Positions 26,385 to 34,507 of a DNA stretch of 64,000 nt are shown piece by piece; positions within the stretch are counted from its first letter, which is position 1; each line of letters begins with the position of its first letter. The stretch comes from DASQUK01 sp963717085 (GTDB lineage Bacteria > Actinomycetota > Acidimicrobiia > Acidimicrobiales > VFJN01). Location of the stretch: NCBI GenBank assembly GCA_963717085.1, contig CAVQVM010000004.1, positions 1 through 64,000 of the forward strand, given 5' to 3'. The translations under genes and the position numbers were made by a program. The notes below the pieces were generated by a model. It saw only the letters and a list, made by a program, of their open reading frames with translations, was not told the DNA's origin and made no database searches.

Positions 26385-27014
26385 ATGACCCGGTCACCGA
26401 GTCCCGTGGCTGTCATTGCCCTGGGATGGTTGGCGGGATCCATCCCGTTCTCCAACATCGCGGCACGGATCAGAGCCGGGGTCGACCTCCGGGACGTCGG
26501 GGGCGGCACGGTGTCGGGCACCGCGCTGCACGGCGTGGCCGGGTTCGGGCCGCTCGCCGTCGCCGGGATCTGCGACATCGCCAAGGGCGCCGTCGGTCCG
26601 GTGCTGGCCGGGCGGGACCGGCGGATGCTGGCCGCCACCGCCACCGTCGCGTCCGTGGCCGGGCACAACTGGTCCCCATGGCTGGGAGGTGCCGGGGGGC
26701 GCGGCATCTCGGTCGCCATGGGCTCCCTGCTGGTCCAGGGCTGGCCCGGCACTGTGGTCCTGGCGTCCGGGCTGGCGGCCGGCCGCCTCTGTCGCCAGAC
26801 CGGCCTCGGGAGCTTCGTCGCCGACGTCGCCCTCGTGCCCGTGCTGGCGCGGACGCGGGGGCGGGCCGGCCTGCTCGCCGGCGCGGGGGTGGCCGGTGTG
26901 ATGCTGGCCAAGCGCATGGCTGGCAATCGGCCCCCGGCGCGGCCGAGCGTCGACGTGTACCTTCACCGGCTCCTGTACGACTGCGACCCCGGCGCCGGGT
27001 ACGCCACACCATGA
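26385..27014 (+). CDS. plsY: Glycerol-3-phosphate acyltransferase, PlsY-like
   Basis: A membrane protein of 209 residues. The PlsY motifs are recognisable: LGWLAGSIPFSNIAARI at the N terminus (family: GSIPxg), then GGGTVSGTAL, and VAGHNWSPWLGGAGGRGISVAMG (family: GHxxPxfxxFxGGKGvat). PlsY transfers acyl groups from acyl phosphate to glycerol 3-phosphate in phospholipid synthesis. GGKG is changed to GGRG, so this is a divergent copy, perhaps with altered activity. The TGA stop overlaps the ATG of a mini-ORF, the first in a chain leading to degV. Confidence 0.82.
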   Translation: MTRSPSPVAVIALGWLAGSIPFSNIAARIRAGVDLRDVGGGTVSGTALHGVAGFGPLAVAGICDIAKGAVGPVLAGRDRRMLAATATVASVAGHNWSPWLGGAGGRGISVAMGSLLVQGWPGTVVLASGLAAGRLCRQTGLGSFVADVALVPVLARTRGRAGLLAGAGVAGVMLAKRMAGNRPPARPSVDVYLHRLLYDCDPGAGYATP

Positions 27015-27106
27015 CCGTTCTCCTTCCGGGGGCTGCGCCCCCGGACCCCATCGTCGCCCGGGTCGCTGGCGCTCCCACGGTCGACCGGTCAGGAGCTGCG
27101 CCATGA
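27011..27106 (+). CDS. Repeat-encoded mini-ORF 1 before degV
   Basis: A 31-residue reading frame (MTVLLPGAAPPDP at the start) whose ATG overlaps the plsY stop and whose TGA overlaps the ATG of mini-ORF 2. It is encoded by repeat family B. The product resembles nothing I know; the likely role is to carry ribosomes from plsY towards degV. Translation is inferred, not shown. Confidence 0.4.
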   Translation: MTVLLPGAAPPDPIVARVAGAPTVDRSGAAP

Positions 27107-27131
27107 CCGTTCTCCCCCGGGGGCTGTGCTC
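27011..27131 (+). repeat. Repeat family B, copy B1 (92-base cassette plus a 29-base partial copy)
   Basis: Starts with ATGACCGTT, then a hairpin GGGGGC-TGC-GCCCCC, then CGGTCGACCGGTCAGGAGCT, and ends at the next ATGACCG. A shortened second unit (27103-27131) repeats ATGACCGTTCTC and the GGGGGCTG segment. The cassette ends with a Shine-Dalgarno (AGGAGCT) placed for the following ATG. The related copy is at 49849-49940. Confidence 0.8.
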
Positions 27132-27135
27132 ATGA
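27103..27135 (+). CDS. Repeat-encoded mini-ORF 2 before degV
   Basis: A 10-residue frame, MTVLPRGLCS, from ATG 27103, with AGGAGCT six bases upstream. Its TGA overlaps the ATG of degV. Probably a translational coupling device rather than a functional peptide. Confidence 0.35.
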   Translation: MTVLPRGLCS

Positions 27136-27992
27136 CCGTCACCGTCGTCACCGACAGCGCGGCGGCGCTCCCCCCGGATCTCGTCGCCCGCTACGACATC
27201 CGTGTCGTCCCCCTCGTGCTCCAGGTGGGCGCCGACCGCTACCGCGACGGCGAGATCAGCCTCGAGGAGCTGGTCCGCCGGTTCGACGAGCCGATCAGCA
27301 CGGCGGCGCCGTCGCCGGGCGAGTTCGCCACGGTCATCGCCGGCGCCCACCGGACCGGGCCGGTCGTCACCCTCACGGTCGCGGCCGGCATGTCCTCCAC
27401 GCACGACTCCGCCAAGCTGGCGGCCAAGCTGGTGACCGACAACGACCCCCGGGCCACGGAGTCGTCCCCCGGACCCGATGTGGCGGTGCTCGACACCGGC
27501 ACCGCCGCCGGCGCCCAGGGGCTGGTGGTCCTGGCCGCAGCCCGGGCCGCCGCCGAGGGCGCCGACCAGGACGAGGTCGTGGCCACCGCCGAGCGGGTGG
27601 CGGGGCAGGTCCGCCTCGTGGCGAGCGTGGCCGACCTGGAGCGCCTGGCGCGCTCGGGCCGGGTGCCCGACGCGGCCCGCTGGATCGGCGACCGCCTTGG
27701 CGTCCGGCCGCTGTTCGAGTTCCGGGACGGCCGAGCGCGGCCGCTCCGGCCGGCCTTCAGCGCCGAGGCCGCGCTCGACCGCATCGTGCAGCGCTGCGCC
27801 GCCGGCGCCGGCCGCGGCGCCCGGCTGCACGTGACCGTCCTCCATGCGCTGAACCCCGACGCCGCCGCCATCCTGGCGGAGCGCGTTCGGGCCCTGGAGC
27901 CGGTGTCGTTCCTGGTCGGGCCGTTCAGCCCCGTGATGGTGGCCCACACCGGTCGCGGGCTCGCCGGGCTCGCCTGGTGGTGGGAGGACTGA
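27132..27992 (+). CDS. DegV-family fatty-acid-binding protein
   Basis: A protein of 286 residues with the DegV start VTVVTDSAAALPPDLVARYDIRVVPL, the central STAAPSPGEF segment (family: TSqPs) that contacts the lipid carboxylate, and the C-terminal VGPFSPVMVAHTGRGLAGLAWW (family: GpvigtHtGPGalg). Such proteins bind fatty acids and, as FakB, present them to a fatty-acid kinase for phosphorylation. Position next to plsY, which uses acyl phosphate, fits that pathway, although no fakA is in the window. ATG 27132 lies inside the stop of mini-ORF 2. Confidence 0.88.
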   Translation: MTVTVVTDSAAALPPDLVARYDIRVVPLVLQVGADRYRDGEISLEELVRRFDEPISTAAPSPGEFATVIAGAHRTGPVVTLTVAAGMSSTHDSAKLAAKLVTDNDPRATESSPGPDVAVLDTGTAAGAQGLVVLAAARAAAEGADQDEVVATAERVAGQVRLVASVADLERLARSGRVPDAARWIGDRLGVRPLFEFRDGRARPLRPAFSAEAALDRIVQRCAAGAGRGARLHVTVLHALNPDAAAILAERVRALEPVSFLVGPFSPVMVAHTGRGLAGLAWWWED

Positions 27993-28123
27993 TGTCCCGA
28001 GGGACCCGGTTCCGGCGGCCCGAGCCCGAGGTCATCGGTTCCAGATCCGGAACCCACGCCCTCGGCCTCCACGCCGTGGAACCCGTAGCCTCGGGTTCCG
28101 TCGGCCCGCAGGCGGGGGCCTGA
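27992..28123 (+). CDS. Possible small ORF between degV and a hydrolase gene
   Basis: A 43-residue frame whose ATG overlaps the degV stop (TGATG) and whose stop lies one base before the GTG of the hydrolase gene. The DNA contains two hairpins, GGTTCC-AGATCC-GGAACC and GGAACCCG-TAGCCT-CGGGTTCC. The peptide (MSRGTRFRRPEPEVIG at the start) has no recognisable domain. It may only carry ribosomes across the gap; coding is uncertain. Confidence 0.3.
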   Translation: MSRGTRFRRPEPEVIGSRSGTHALGLHAVEPVASGSVGPQAGA

Positions 28124-28124
28124 C

Positions 28125-28895
28125 GTGGGCGGGGGGCCGACGACGCTCGACACCGCCGATGGCGTGCGGCTTGCCGCCCGCTGGTGGGAGCCCGCGTCGG
28201 CCAACGGCGACGCCGTCGTCGTCGTGCACGGCTTCGCCGCGCGCAAGGACCAGCCGGCGGTCGAGGACGTCGCGCGGCACCTCGTGGCTGCGGGCCACTC
28301 CGTCCTGACGTACGACAGCCGGGGTCACGGCGAGTCCGGGGGCCTGTGCACACTCGGGGAGCTCGAGCGCCTCGACGTCGACGCCGCCGTGGCTGCGGTC
28401 CGCGGCCACGCCGACCGGGTGGTCGTGGTGGGCACGTCGATGGGCGGCGTGGCCGTCCTCAACCACATGGCGGCGGCCGGCGGCGGCAGCACCGACGGTG
28501 CGGGCGCGCGGGGGGCCGTGGTCGTGGCGACACCGGCGCGCTGGAAGATCCCGCGCACCTGGCGAGGTGCGGCCTCGGTGATGATCACCCAGACCGGGCC
28601 TGGCCGGGTCATGGCGGCACGGCGCTTCCAGACCCGGCTCGCGGTGCGGCCCGACCGGGGTGACCCGCCGATCGAGCGCATCTGCCTGGTGGGGAGGCCC
28701 GTCGCGGTTGTCCACGGGCTCGCCGACCGATTCCTACCCCCGGCCGCCGCCACGGCCCTGTTCACCGCGGCGCGCGAGCCCCGCCGCCTCGACCTGGTTC
28801 CGGGGATGGGTCACGGTTTCTGCACCGCCGCGCTCGGCCCGGTCGAGTCCGCCGTAGCCTGGGTGATGCGAACGGCACCGGCGGGCACGGTCTGA
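28125..28895 (+). CDS. Alpha/beta-fold hydrolase
   Basis: A protein of 256 residues from GTG 28125. The oxyanion segment VVVVHGFAARKDQPAV is near residue 31, the nucleophile elbow is VVGTSMGGVAVL near residue 103, the acid is probably Asp in VHGLADRFLPP, and the His is in VPGMGHGF. The layout is that of serine esterases or lysophospholipases (DUF/Hydrolase_4 type). The substrate is unknown. It precedes the MFS gene by six bases and follows degV, so it belongs to the plsY-degV transcript; a lipid-related role is an inference from that. Confidence 0.87.
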   Translation: MGGGPTTLDTADGVRLAARWWEPASANGDAVVVVHGFAARKDQPAVEDVARHLVAAGHSVLTYDSRGHGESGGLCTLGELERLDVDAAVAAVRGHADRVVVVGTSMGGVAVLNHMAAAGGGSTDGAGARGAVVVATPARWKIPRTWRGAASVMITQTGPGRVMAARRFQTRLAVRPDRGDPPIERICLVGRPVAVVHGLADRFLPPAAATALFTAAREPRRLDLVPGMGHGFCTAALGPVESAVAWVMRTAPAGTV

Positions 28896-28901
28896 GGATC
28901 C

Positions 28902-30188
28902 ATGAGCGACCAGCCACGCATCGCAGCGTTCGGCATAGCGACGGCCCCGGCCGAGCGGACCGAGTCCCGTCGCCGCCCCTTCCGCGATCTGCTGGTTGGC
29001 CAGGCCATCTCGTCGCTGGGCGACTGGATGGGGACGGTGGCGCTCATGGCCCTCGTCCTCGAGATCACCGACTCGGCCACCGCCGTCGGTGGCGTGCTGG
29101 TGCTGCGGCTGGCACCGACCGTCTTCGCCGGTCCGCTGGCGGCGCGCTTGACCAGGCGCTGGAGCCGGCGCCGGACGATGCTGGCCATGGACGCCATACG
29201 GGTGCCCGCGGTGGCGATCCTCCCCTGGGTGACCCACCTGTGGTGGATCTACATCTGGGCGTTCGTGGTCGAACTGGCTGGCATGGTGTTCCTACCGGCT
29301 CGGGACGCCTCGATCCCCGACCTGGTCGAGGACGAGGACGACCTGGCGATGGCCAACGGCCTGGTACTGGGAACCTCGTACGGCATGATCCCCTTCGGCG
29401 CCGGCCTGTTCGCGCTGGTGTCGGCCCTCACGGGGGACGCGTCGACGGTGGAGGCGGCGCGGGTGATCTTCCTGGTCGACGCGCTGACCTTCGTGGTGTC
29501 GTACCTGGCCATCACCCGGCTGCCCGAGCTGGGCATCGCCGCCGGCGAGGCCGATGCCGCCGGGGGGCGCTTTCGTGACGCCCTGCGCCTGCCGCTGGTT
29601 CGGAGGTTGGCGCCGGTGGCGGCGGTGGTCGCGTTCGGCCTGGGTGCGTTGTTCTCCATCGGCATCGTCTGGGTGAACGACGTGCTGGGCGCCAGCGACA
29701 CCGAGTTCGGCCTGCTCGTCGCCTGTTTCGGGGTCGGTGCGGCTGGCGGGCTGTTGATCCTGCGCCAGATCGAGCGACGCGACCTGGCACTCATCCGCAC
29801 CCTGCTGATCCTCCTGGGTGGGGTGGTGGCGACCATGAGCCAGGCACCCGCCATCGGCCTCGCGTTGCTGGGTGCGCTCGGCTTCGGCGGGCTGTGCGCG
29901 ATGGTCCTGGCGACGTCGATGGAGCTGCTTCAGGAGCACCTGGGGGAGCGCGACCGCCTGCTGGGGTTCGCGGTGTTCCACGTGGTCATCCGGGCCGGGC
30001 TGGCGCTGGCGGCCATAGGTGCCGGCATCGCCAGCGACGTGCTCGACCGGGTGTCGTGGCCGCTGTTGGGCCGCCTCGAATCGTCGCAGGTGGTGTTGCT
30101 GTCCAGCGGCTTGCTGGTCGTGGCGGTCGCCCTGGTAGCCGGCCGCCCGGGCGGCGCGGTGACGGACGCCGCCACCGACGAGCATTGA
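28902..30188 (+). CDS. MFS transporter, EntS-like exporter class
   Basis: A protein of 428 residues with twelve predicted membrane segments in two halves. The N-terminal FRDLLVGQAISSLGDWMGTVALMALV and the loop RLTRRWSRRRTMLAMDAIR (family motif A in altered form) are typical of the MFS_3/EntS class, which exports siderophores, drugs or other metabolites. ATG 28902 follows the hydrolase stop by six bases. What it exports cannot be told. It ends the plsY-degV gene run; the next gene is convergent. Confidence 0.87.
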   Translation: MSDQPRIAAFGIATAPAERTESRRRPFRDLLVGQAISSLGDWMGTVALMALVLEITDSATAVGGVLVLRLAPTVFAGPLAARLTRRWSRRRTMLAMDAIRVPAVAILPWVTHLWWIYIWAFVVELAGMVFLPARDASIPDLVEDEDDLAMANGLVLGTSYGMIPFGAGLFALVSALTGDASTVEAARVIFLVDALTFVVSYLAITRLPELGIAAGEADAAGGRFRDALRLPLVRRLAPVAAVVAFGLGALFSIGIVWVNDVLGASDTEFGLLVACFGVGAAGGLLILRQIERRDLALIRTLLILLGGVVATMSQAPAIGLALLGALGFGGLCAMVLATSMELLQEHLGERDRLLGFAVFHVVIRAGLALAAIGAGIASDVLDRVSWPLLGRLESSQVVLLSSGLLVVAVALVAGRPGGAVTDAATDEH

Positions 30189-30230
30189 CGCGCGCTCGAC
30201 CCGGCCCCATGGCGGGGGCGTGGGCCGGAC

Positions 30231-30923
30231 CTACATGTGGATGCCGCACTCGGTCTTGCCGTTGCCGGCCCAGCGGCCCGAGCGGGGGTCGTTCGGGTCG
30301 ACGGGCGGCTGCGTGCACGGCTGGCAGCCGATCGACGTGTAGCCCTGGTGCAACAGCGGGTTGACGGGCACGTCGTGATCGGCGATGTAGCCCTGCACGT
30401 CGAGGTCAGACCAGGTGGCCAGCGGATTGATCTTCACGAGGCCGCGCAGGTCGCGGGCCACGATCGGGGTCCCGGCCCGGCCGGCGGCCTCGTCGCGGCG
30501 CAGCCCGCTCATCCACGCCGCCTTGCCGGCCAGTGCCCGGTCGAGCTGGCCCACCTTGACCGCCGAGCAGCAGCTCTCGGGGTCGACCTTCCACAGCTCC
30601 TCGGCGTGGGGCGTCACGGTCATCATCCGGAGGTTCAGGCCGTAGCGCCTGCGCACCAGCTCCACGGTCTCGAGCGTCTCCGGGAAGTGGTAGCCGGTGT
30701 CGATGAACACCACCTCGATGCCGGGATCGACCCTCGTGGCGAGGTCGATGAGGACAGCGTCCTGCATCGACGCCGCCAGGCAGAGGTGGGGCGAGTAGTT
30801 GTCGACCGCCCACTGGATGATCTTGGGCGCCGGCAGTCGCTCGAACTCCGCGTTGAGCTCGGCCAGCTCCTCGTCGTGGAGCTGCGGGACCGGCAATGCC
30901 GGCGGCTCGACCAGGAAGCTCAT
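30231..30923 (-). CDS. cysH: Adenylyl-sulfate (APS) reductase
   Basis: A protein of 230 residues from ATG 30923. It carries the two cysteine pairs that bind a [4Fe-4S] cluster in APS-type enzymes, CC in ESCCSAVKVGQLDRAL and CxxC in GCQPCTQPP, plus the catalytic C-terminal Cys in KTECGIHM. It reduces adenylyl sulfate to sulfite in assimilation. PAPS-specific enzymes lack the cluster cysteines, so APS is the likely substrate. The sulfite reductase gene is 46 bases upstream on the same strand, giving a two-step pathway in one operon. Confidence 0.93.
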   Translation of the reverse strand: MSFLVEPPALPVPQLHDEELAELNAEFERLPAPKIIQWAVDNYSPHLCLAASMQDAVLIDLATRVDPGIEVVFIDTGYHFPETLETVELVRRRYGLNLRMMTVTPHAEELWKVDPESCCSAVKVGQLDRALAGKAAWMSGLRRDEAAGRAGTPIVARDLRGLVKINPLATWSDLDVQGYIADHDVPVNPLLHQGYTSIGCQPCTQPPVDPNDPRSGRWAGNGKTECGIHM

Positions 30924-30969
30924 CCGCCCACCCCCAGCGCGTGCGACATGCTCGTCCCGCCCGGTCCGC

Positions 30970-32745
30970 TCACACGCCGGCGCATTCGCCGACTCCGACC
31001 TCGGCCTCGTAGGGACCCGTCTCGTCGTAGTCGACGTAGAACTCGGGGCCGTCCTCGGGCGTCGGGAACTCGTCGAGCTCCTTGAGCTCGGCGGCGATGG
31101 CCTTGGCGCCACCCGCCCGGTCCATCCACTCCCGGAAGGACTCGCCGGCCACGCGCTCGTTGGCGAACCGCCGGACGACCCGCACCGTGGCCTCCGGGGC
31201 GCCCTTGGCTGGCAGCCGCAGCGCCTTGTCGCCGAAGTGGATCTTCTCCTGGCCCACATAGCCGCCCAGGAGCATCTGGTAGCCGGGAGCCGAGCGCCCG
31301 TGGGCGCGTCGCTCGGCGCCGAAGAACCCGATGTCCGCGGTGTGGTGCTGGCCGCAGCTGTTGGTGCAGCCGGAGATGTTGACGCGCAGCCCGCCGACCT
31401 CGGCCAGTCCCTCCTCCTCGAGCCGGGCGCCGATGGCGGCGCCGAGGCCGCGGCTCTGGGTGACGGCCAGGTTGCAGGTGTCCGCGCCCGGGCAGGCGAC
31501 GACGTCGCGCGCCAGCTCGGCGCCGGGCTGGGCCATGCCCATGGCCTCGAGCCGCTCGTACAGCGCCGGCAGCTGATCCTCCCTGAGCCCGCGGAGAGCG
31601 ACGTTCTGGCGGTTGGTGAGCCGGACCTCGAGCCCGAGCTCCCGCTGGATGGCGGCCAGTGCCCGGAACTGCTCGCTGGTCACGTCGCCGAGCCGGGCGT
31701 ACGCGATGGCGGACACCGTGCCCTTGGCCGCGCCCCGGACGACGTTGGTGTCCTCCCAGCTCTCGAAGCCGCTGGTGCGCCGCGTGATCTGCACTGGGGT
31801 GCCATGGCCCATGGGCGTGGGCACCACGCCGGCCGCCACGCCGGCAGCGGCATCGCCCGCCTTCACGACCTCGTCGGGCACGCCGCCCGGCCACGAGGAG
31901 GAGCCGAGCAGGAGGCGCCGCTCCTTGACGACCCGGGCCTGGAGCTCCTCCCAGCCCATCGTGTCGACCAGCCACTTCATCCGGGCGCGGAGCTTGTTGT
32001 CGCGGTTGCCGTGGTTGTTGAACACCCGCAGGATCGCCTCGAGGGTGGGCATCAGCTCCTCGCGGGGCGTGAAGTCCTCGAGGGCGAGCGCCGGATGGGG
32101 GTTGGCGCCCAGGCCACCGGCCACGAACACCCGGAAGCCCCGCTCGACGCTGCCGTCCTCACCGGTGCGGGTGGTGCCGATCACGCCGATGTCGTTGAAC
32201 ATGGCCTGGCCGCAGTCGGTGGCGCACCCCGAGAAGTTGATCTTGAACTTGCGGGGCAGGCGCTGCGACAGGGGGTTGCGTACGAAGTGCCGGTACGTCG
32301 CCTCGGCCCACGGCGTGATGTCGAGCACCTCGTACGGGCATGCGCCCGCAAGGTGGCAGCCCTGGACGTTGCGGACCGTGTCGCCGCACGCCTCCCGGGA
32401 GGTGAGCCCCACGGTGCCCAGGAGCCGCAACAGTTCGGGCACGCGTTCGAGCTCCACGAAGTGGAACTGCACGTTCTGGCGCGTGGTGATGTGGCCCCAG
32501 CCGCGGGAGTACCGGTCCGCGATGTCGGCCATGAGATCGAGCTGGTCGGGCAGCAGCCCGCCCCAGGGGACCTTCACCCGCACCATCTGGTTGTGGCCGC
32601 CCTGGCGTTGACCGTAGATGCCGTTGTTGAGACGGAAGATGCGGAACGCATCCTCCTCGATGTCACCGGCGAGGTACTGGCCGAGGATGGCTTCGAACTT
32701 GTCGGCGTCGGCGAGCTGGGCTGGATCGATCTCTCGGTGGCCCAT
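30970..32745 (-). CDS. Ferredoxin-type sulfite reductase (nitrite/sulfite reductase family)
   Basis: A protein of 591 residues in two similar halves. Siroheme and [4Fe-4S] ligands are present as CPGADTCNLAVTQSRG and NISGCTNSCGQHH near residues 420-460. The first half has the matching but cluster-free repeat GCHLAGACPYEV and NFSGCATDCGQAMF. It reduces sulfite to sulfide; the neighbouring cysH favours sulfite over nitrite as substrate. The start is ATG 32745. A 201-base leader with a palindrome and a weak promoter lies upstream. Confidence 0.92.
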   Translation of the reverse strand: MGHREIDPAQLADADKFEAILGQYLAGDIEEDAFRIFRLNNGIYGQRQGGHNQMVRVKVPWGGLLPDQLDLMADIADRYSRGWGHITTRQNVQFHFVELERVPELLRLLGTVGLTSREACGDTVRNVQGCHLAGACPYEVLDITPWAEATYRHFVRNPLSQRLPRKFKINFSGCATDCGQAMFNDIGVIGTTRTGEDGSVERGFRVFVAGGLGANPHPALALEDFTPREELMPTLEAILRVFNNHGNRDNKLRARMKWLVDTMGWEELQARVVKERRLLLGSSSWPGGVPDEVVKAGDAAAGVAAGVVPTPMGHGTPVQITRRTSGFESWEDTNVVRGAAKGTVSAIAYARLGDVTSEQFRALAAIQRELGLEVRLTNRQNVALRGLREDQLPALYERLEAMGMAQPGAELARDVVACPGADTCNLAVTQSRGLGAAIGARLEEEGLAEVGGLRVNISGCTNSCGQHHTADIGFFGAERRAHGRSAPGYQMLLGGYVGQEKIHFGDKALRLPAKGAPEATVRVVRRFANERVAGESFREWMDRAGGAKAIAAELKELDEFPTPEDGPEFYVDYDETGPYEAEVGVGECAGV

Positions 32746-32790
32746 GGGTGCTCCGATCTCGGCTGGCGGCGGCGTCCGGCCGGCTACCCA

Positions 32791-32803
32791 ATTCCTGAGG
32801 AAT
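32791..32803. promoter_or_regulatory. Palindrome ATTCCTGAGGAAT upstream of the sulfite reductase gene
   Basis: Six-base arms around one G, about 46 bases before the start codon. AT-rich for this genome. It resembles the type of site bound by Rrf2-family or other small dimeric repressors of sulfur genes, but the regulator is unknown. Confidence 0.5.
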
Positions 32804-32891
32804 ATGAGTAGTTCGGTCAGGTACCGGGAACCCAGTCAATCTAAACCCGAGTGGCCCTGTCAACATTCCCCAGCAGGGCGCCGAGAATCCC

Positions 32892-32938
32892 AACTTGTCG
32901 CGGTTACGGGTGCCATGGCCCTCCAACTACGACAAGTT
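32892..32938 (-). terminator. Inverted repeat after the DAHP synthase gene
   Basis: AACTTGTCG (32892-32900) and CGACAAGTT (32930-32938) form a 9-base stem with a 29-base loop, starting nine bases after the DAHP synthase stop. Possible terminator for that gene, or part of the leader of the sulfite reductase operon. Confidence 0.4.
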
Positions 32939-32946
32939 CGGACTGG

Positions 32947-34329
32947 CTAGCGCCGGTCGAGCAGTTCCGCCACCCGGAAGGCCAAGTCGATCGACTGGCG
33001 GCCGTTCAGCCGGGGGTCGCACATGGTCTCGTAGCGGTCGTCGAGGTCGGAGTGGCCCAGGGCGTCGCCACCCCCGAGGCACTCGGTCACGTCCTCGCCG
33101 GTCAGCTCGATGTGCACCCCGCCGGGCCAGGTGCCCTCGGCCCAGTGGGCGGCGAAGAAGCCCGCGATCTCGGCCAGGACGGCGTCGAAGTCGCGGGTCT
33201 TGCGGCCGGTGGCGGAGGTGAACGTGTTGCCGTGCATGGGATCGCAGGCCCACACCACCGGGTGCCCGGCGTCACGCACCGCCGCCAGCAGCGGGGGCAG
33301 CCGGTAGGCGACGGCGTTCGCCCCCATCCGGGGGATGAGCGTCAGGCGACCCGGGATCCGCTCGGGGTTGAGCGCCTCGCACACCGCCAGGGCGTCCTCG
33401 GCGCTGGTGGTGGGGCCGAGCTTGCAGCCGACGGGGTTCCCCACGCCCCGCAGGAACTCGACGTGGGCGCCGTCGATCTGCCGGGAACGCTCGCCGATCC
33501 AGAGCATGTGCGCCGAGCAGTCGTACCAGTCGCCGGTGAGCGAGTCGCGCCTGGTCAACGCCTCCTCGTAGCCGAGGATGAGCGACTCGTGACTGGTGAA
33601 GAAGTCGACCTCGTGCAGGCTCGGCTGGCTGACCGTGTCGATCCCGCAGGCCGCCATGAACCTGAGCGCCCGGTTGATGGTGTCGGCCACCCGGTCGTAG
33701 CGCCGGCCCTCGGGGCTCGAGGCCACGAACTCCTGGTTCCACTGGTGGACCTGGGACAGGTCCGCGAACCCGCCCTTCGTGAACGCCCGCAGGAGGTTCA
33801 GCGTCGCCGCCGACTGGTGGTACGCCTGCACCAAGCGGTCGGGGTCGGGGGTGCGGGCGGCCTCGTTGGGCGCGCTGTCGTTGACCATGTGGCCGCGGAA
33901 CGCCGGCAGCTCCCGGTCGCCCACCTCCTCGAACGCTGCCGAGCGGGGCTTGGCGAACTGGCCGGCGATGCGCCCCACCTTTATGACCGGCACCCCGGTC
34001 GAATAGGTGAGCACCACGGCCATCTGCAGGATGACCTTGAGCTTGTCGCGGATGGCATCGGCCGAGAACGCGTCGAACGACTCGGCGCAGTCGCCCGCCT
34101 GCAGCAGGAAGGCTCTGCCCTCCGCCACATCGGCGAGCTGGGAGGTCAGCGCGCGGGCTTCGCCCGCGAACACGAGGGGCGGCACGGTGGCCAGGTGCTT
34201 CAGGGCGTTGTCGAGCGCCGACTCGTCGGGCCAGGTGGGCTGCTGGGCGGCCGGTCGCTCACGCCATGAATCCGGGCACCACGTCGGCCCTGGTGTAGAC
34301 GGGAGGGTGGACGCCCGGTCACTGGTCAT
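32947..34329 (-). CDS. aroG: 3-deoxy-7-phosphoheptulonate synthase, class II
   Basis: A protein of 460 residues from ATG 34329. It is the plant/actinobacterial (class II) DAHP synthase: QQPTWPDESALDNALKHLATVPPLVFAGEA, FLLQAGDCAESF, the KPRS-containing KVGRIAGQFAKPRS, VGCKLGPTTSAEDAL, and HIELTGEDVTECLGGG. It joins phosphoenolpyruvate and erythrose 4-phosphate in the first step of aromatic synthesis. The catalytic Cys in GDC and metal ligands His and Glu are present. It follows the sigma factor gene by 178 bases, with a hairpin in between that may act as a terminator or attenuator. Confidence 0.95.
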   Translation of the reverse strand: MTSDRASTLPSTPGPTWCPDSWRERPAAQQPTWPDESALDNALKHLATVPPLVFAGEARALTSQLADVAEGRAFLLQAGDCAESFDAFSADAIRDKLKVILQMAVVLTYSTGVPVIKVGRIAGQFAKPRSAAFEEVGDRELPAFRGHMVNDSAPNEAARTPDPDRLVQAYHQSAATLNLLRAFTKGGFADLSQVHQWNQEFVASSPEGRRYDRVADTINRALRFMAACGIDTVSQPSLHEVDFFTSHESLILGYEEALTRRDSLTGDWYDCSAHMLWIGERSRQIDGAHVEFLRGVGNPVGCKLGPTTSAEDALAVCEALNPERIPGRLTLIPRMGANAVAYRLPPLLAAVRDAGHPVVWACDPMHGNTFTSATGRKTRDFDAVLAEIAGFFAAHWAEGTWPGGVHIELTGEDVTECLGGGDALGHSDLDDRYETMCDPRLNGRQSIDLAFRVAELLDRR

Positions 34330-34397
34330 GGTGCACCATCGTGCCGCCAGGCCGGCATGACCGGCAAAGCGGTTCGCGCAGCGCACTCGGAATGGCA

Positions 34398-34430
34398 CCA
34401 GCCGCCCCTGGGTGGGATAGGGACGGCTGG
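34398..34430 (-). terminator. Hairpin between the sigma factor gene and aroG
   Basis: Arms CCAGCCGCCCC and GGGACGGCTGG pair with one mismatch around an 11-base loop. On the minus strand it lies 78 bases after the sigma gene stop and about 69 bases before aroG. No T-run follows. It may end the sigma transcript or control aroG. Confidence 0.45.
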
Positions 34431-34507
34431 CGCACGGGGGGCCGGGAGGCGGGTGCCCGGCACGCCCCGATGAAGGGCATGGCGGTTGGGGGTGTGGAGC
34501 CGGCGGG

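Noticed and set aside
30799..32811. Plus-strand ORF of 670 residues opposite the sulfite reductase gene
   Set aside because: Antisense shadow; the sulfite reductase frame carries all cluster and siroheme ligands.
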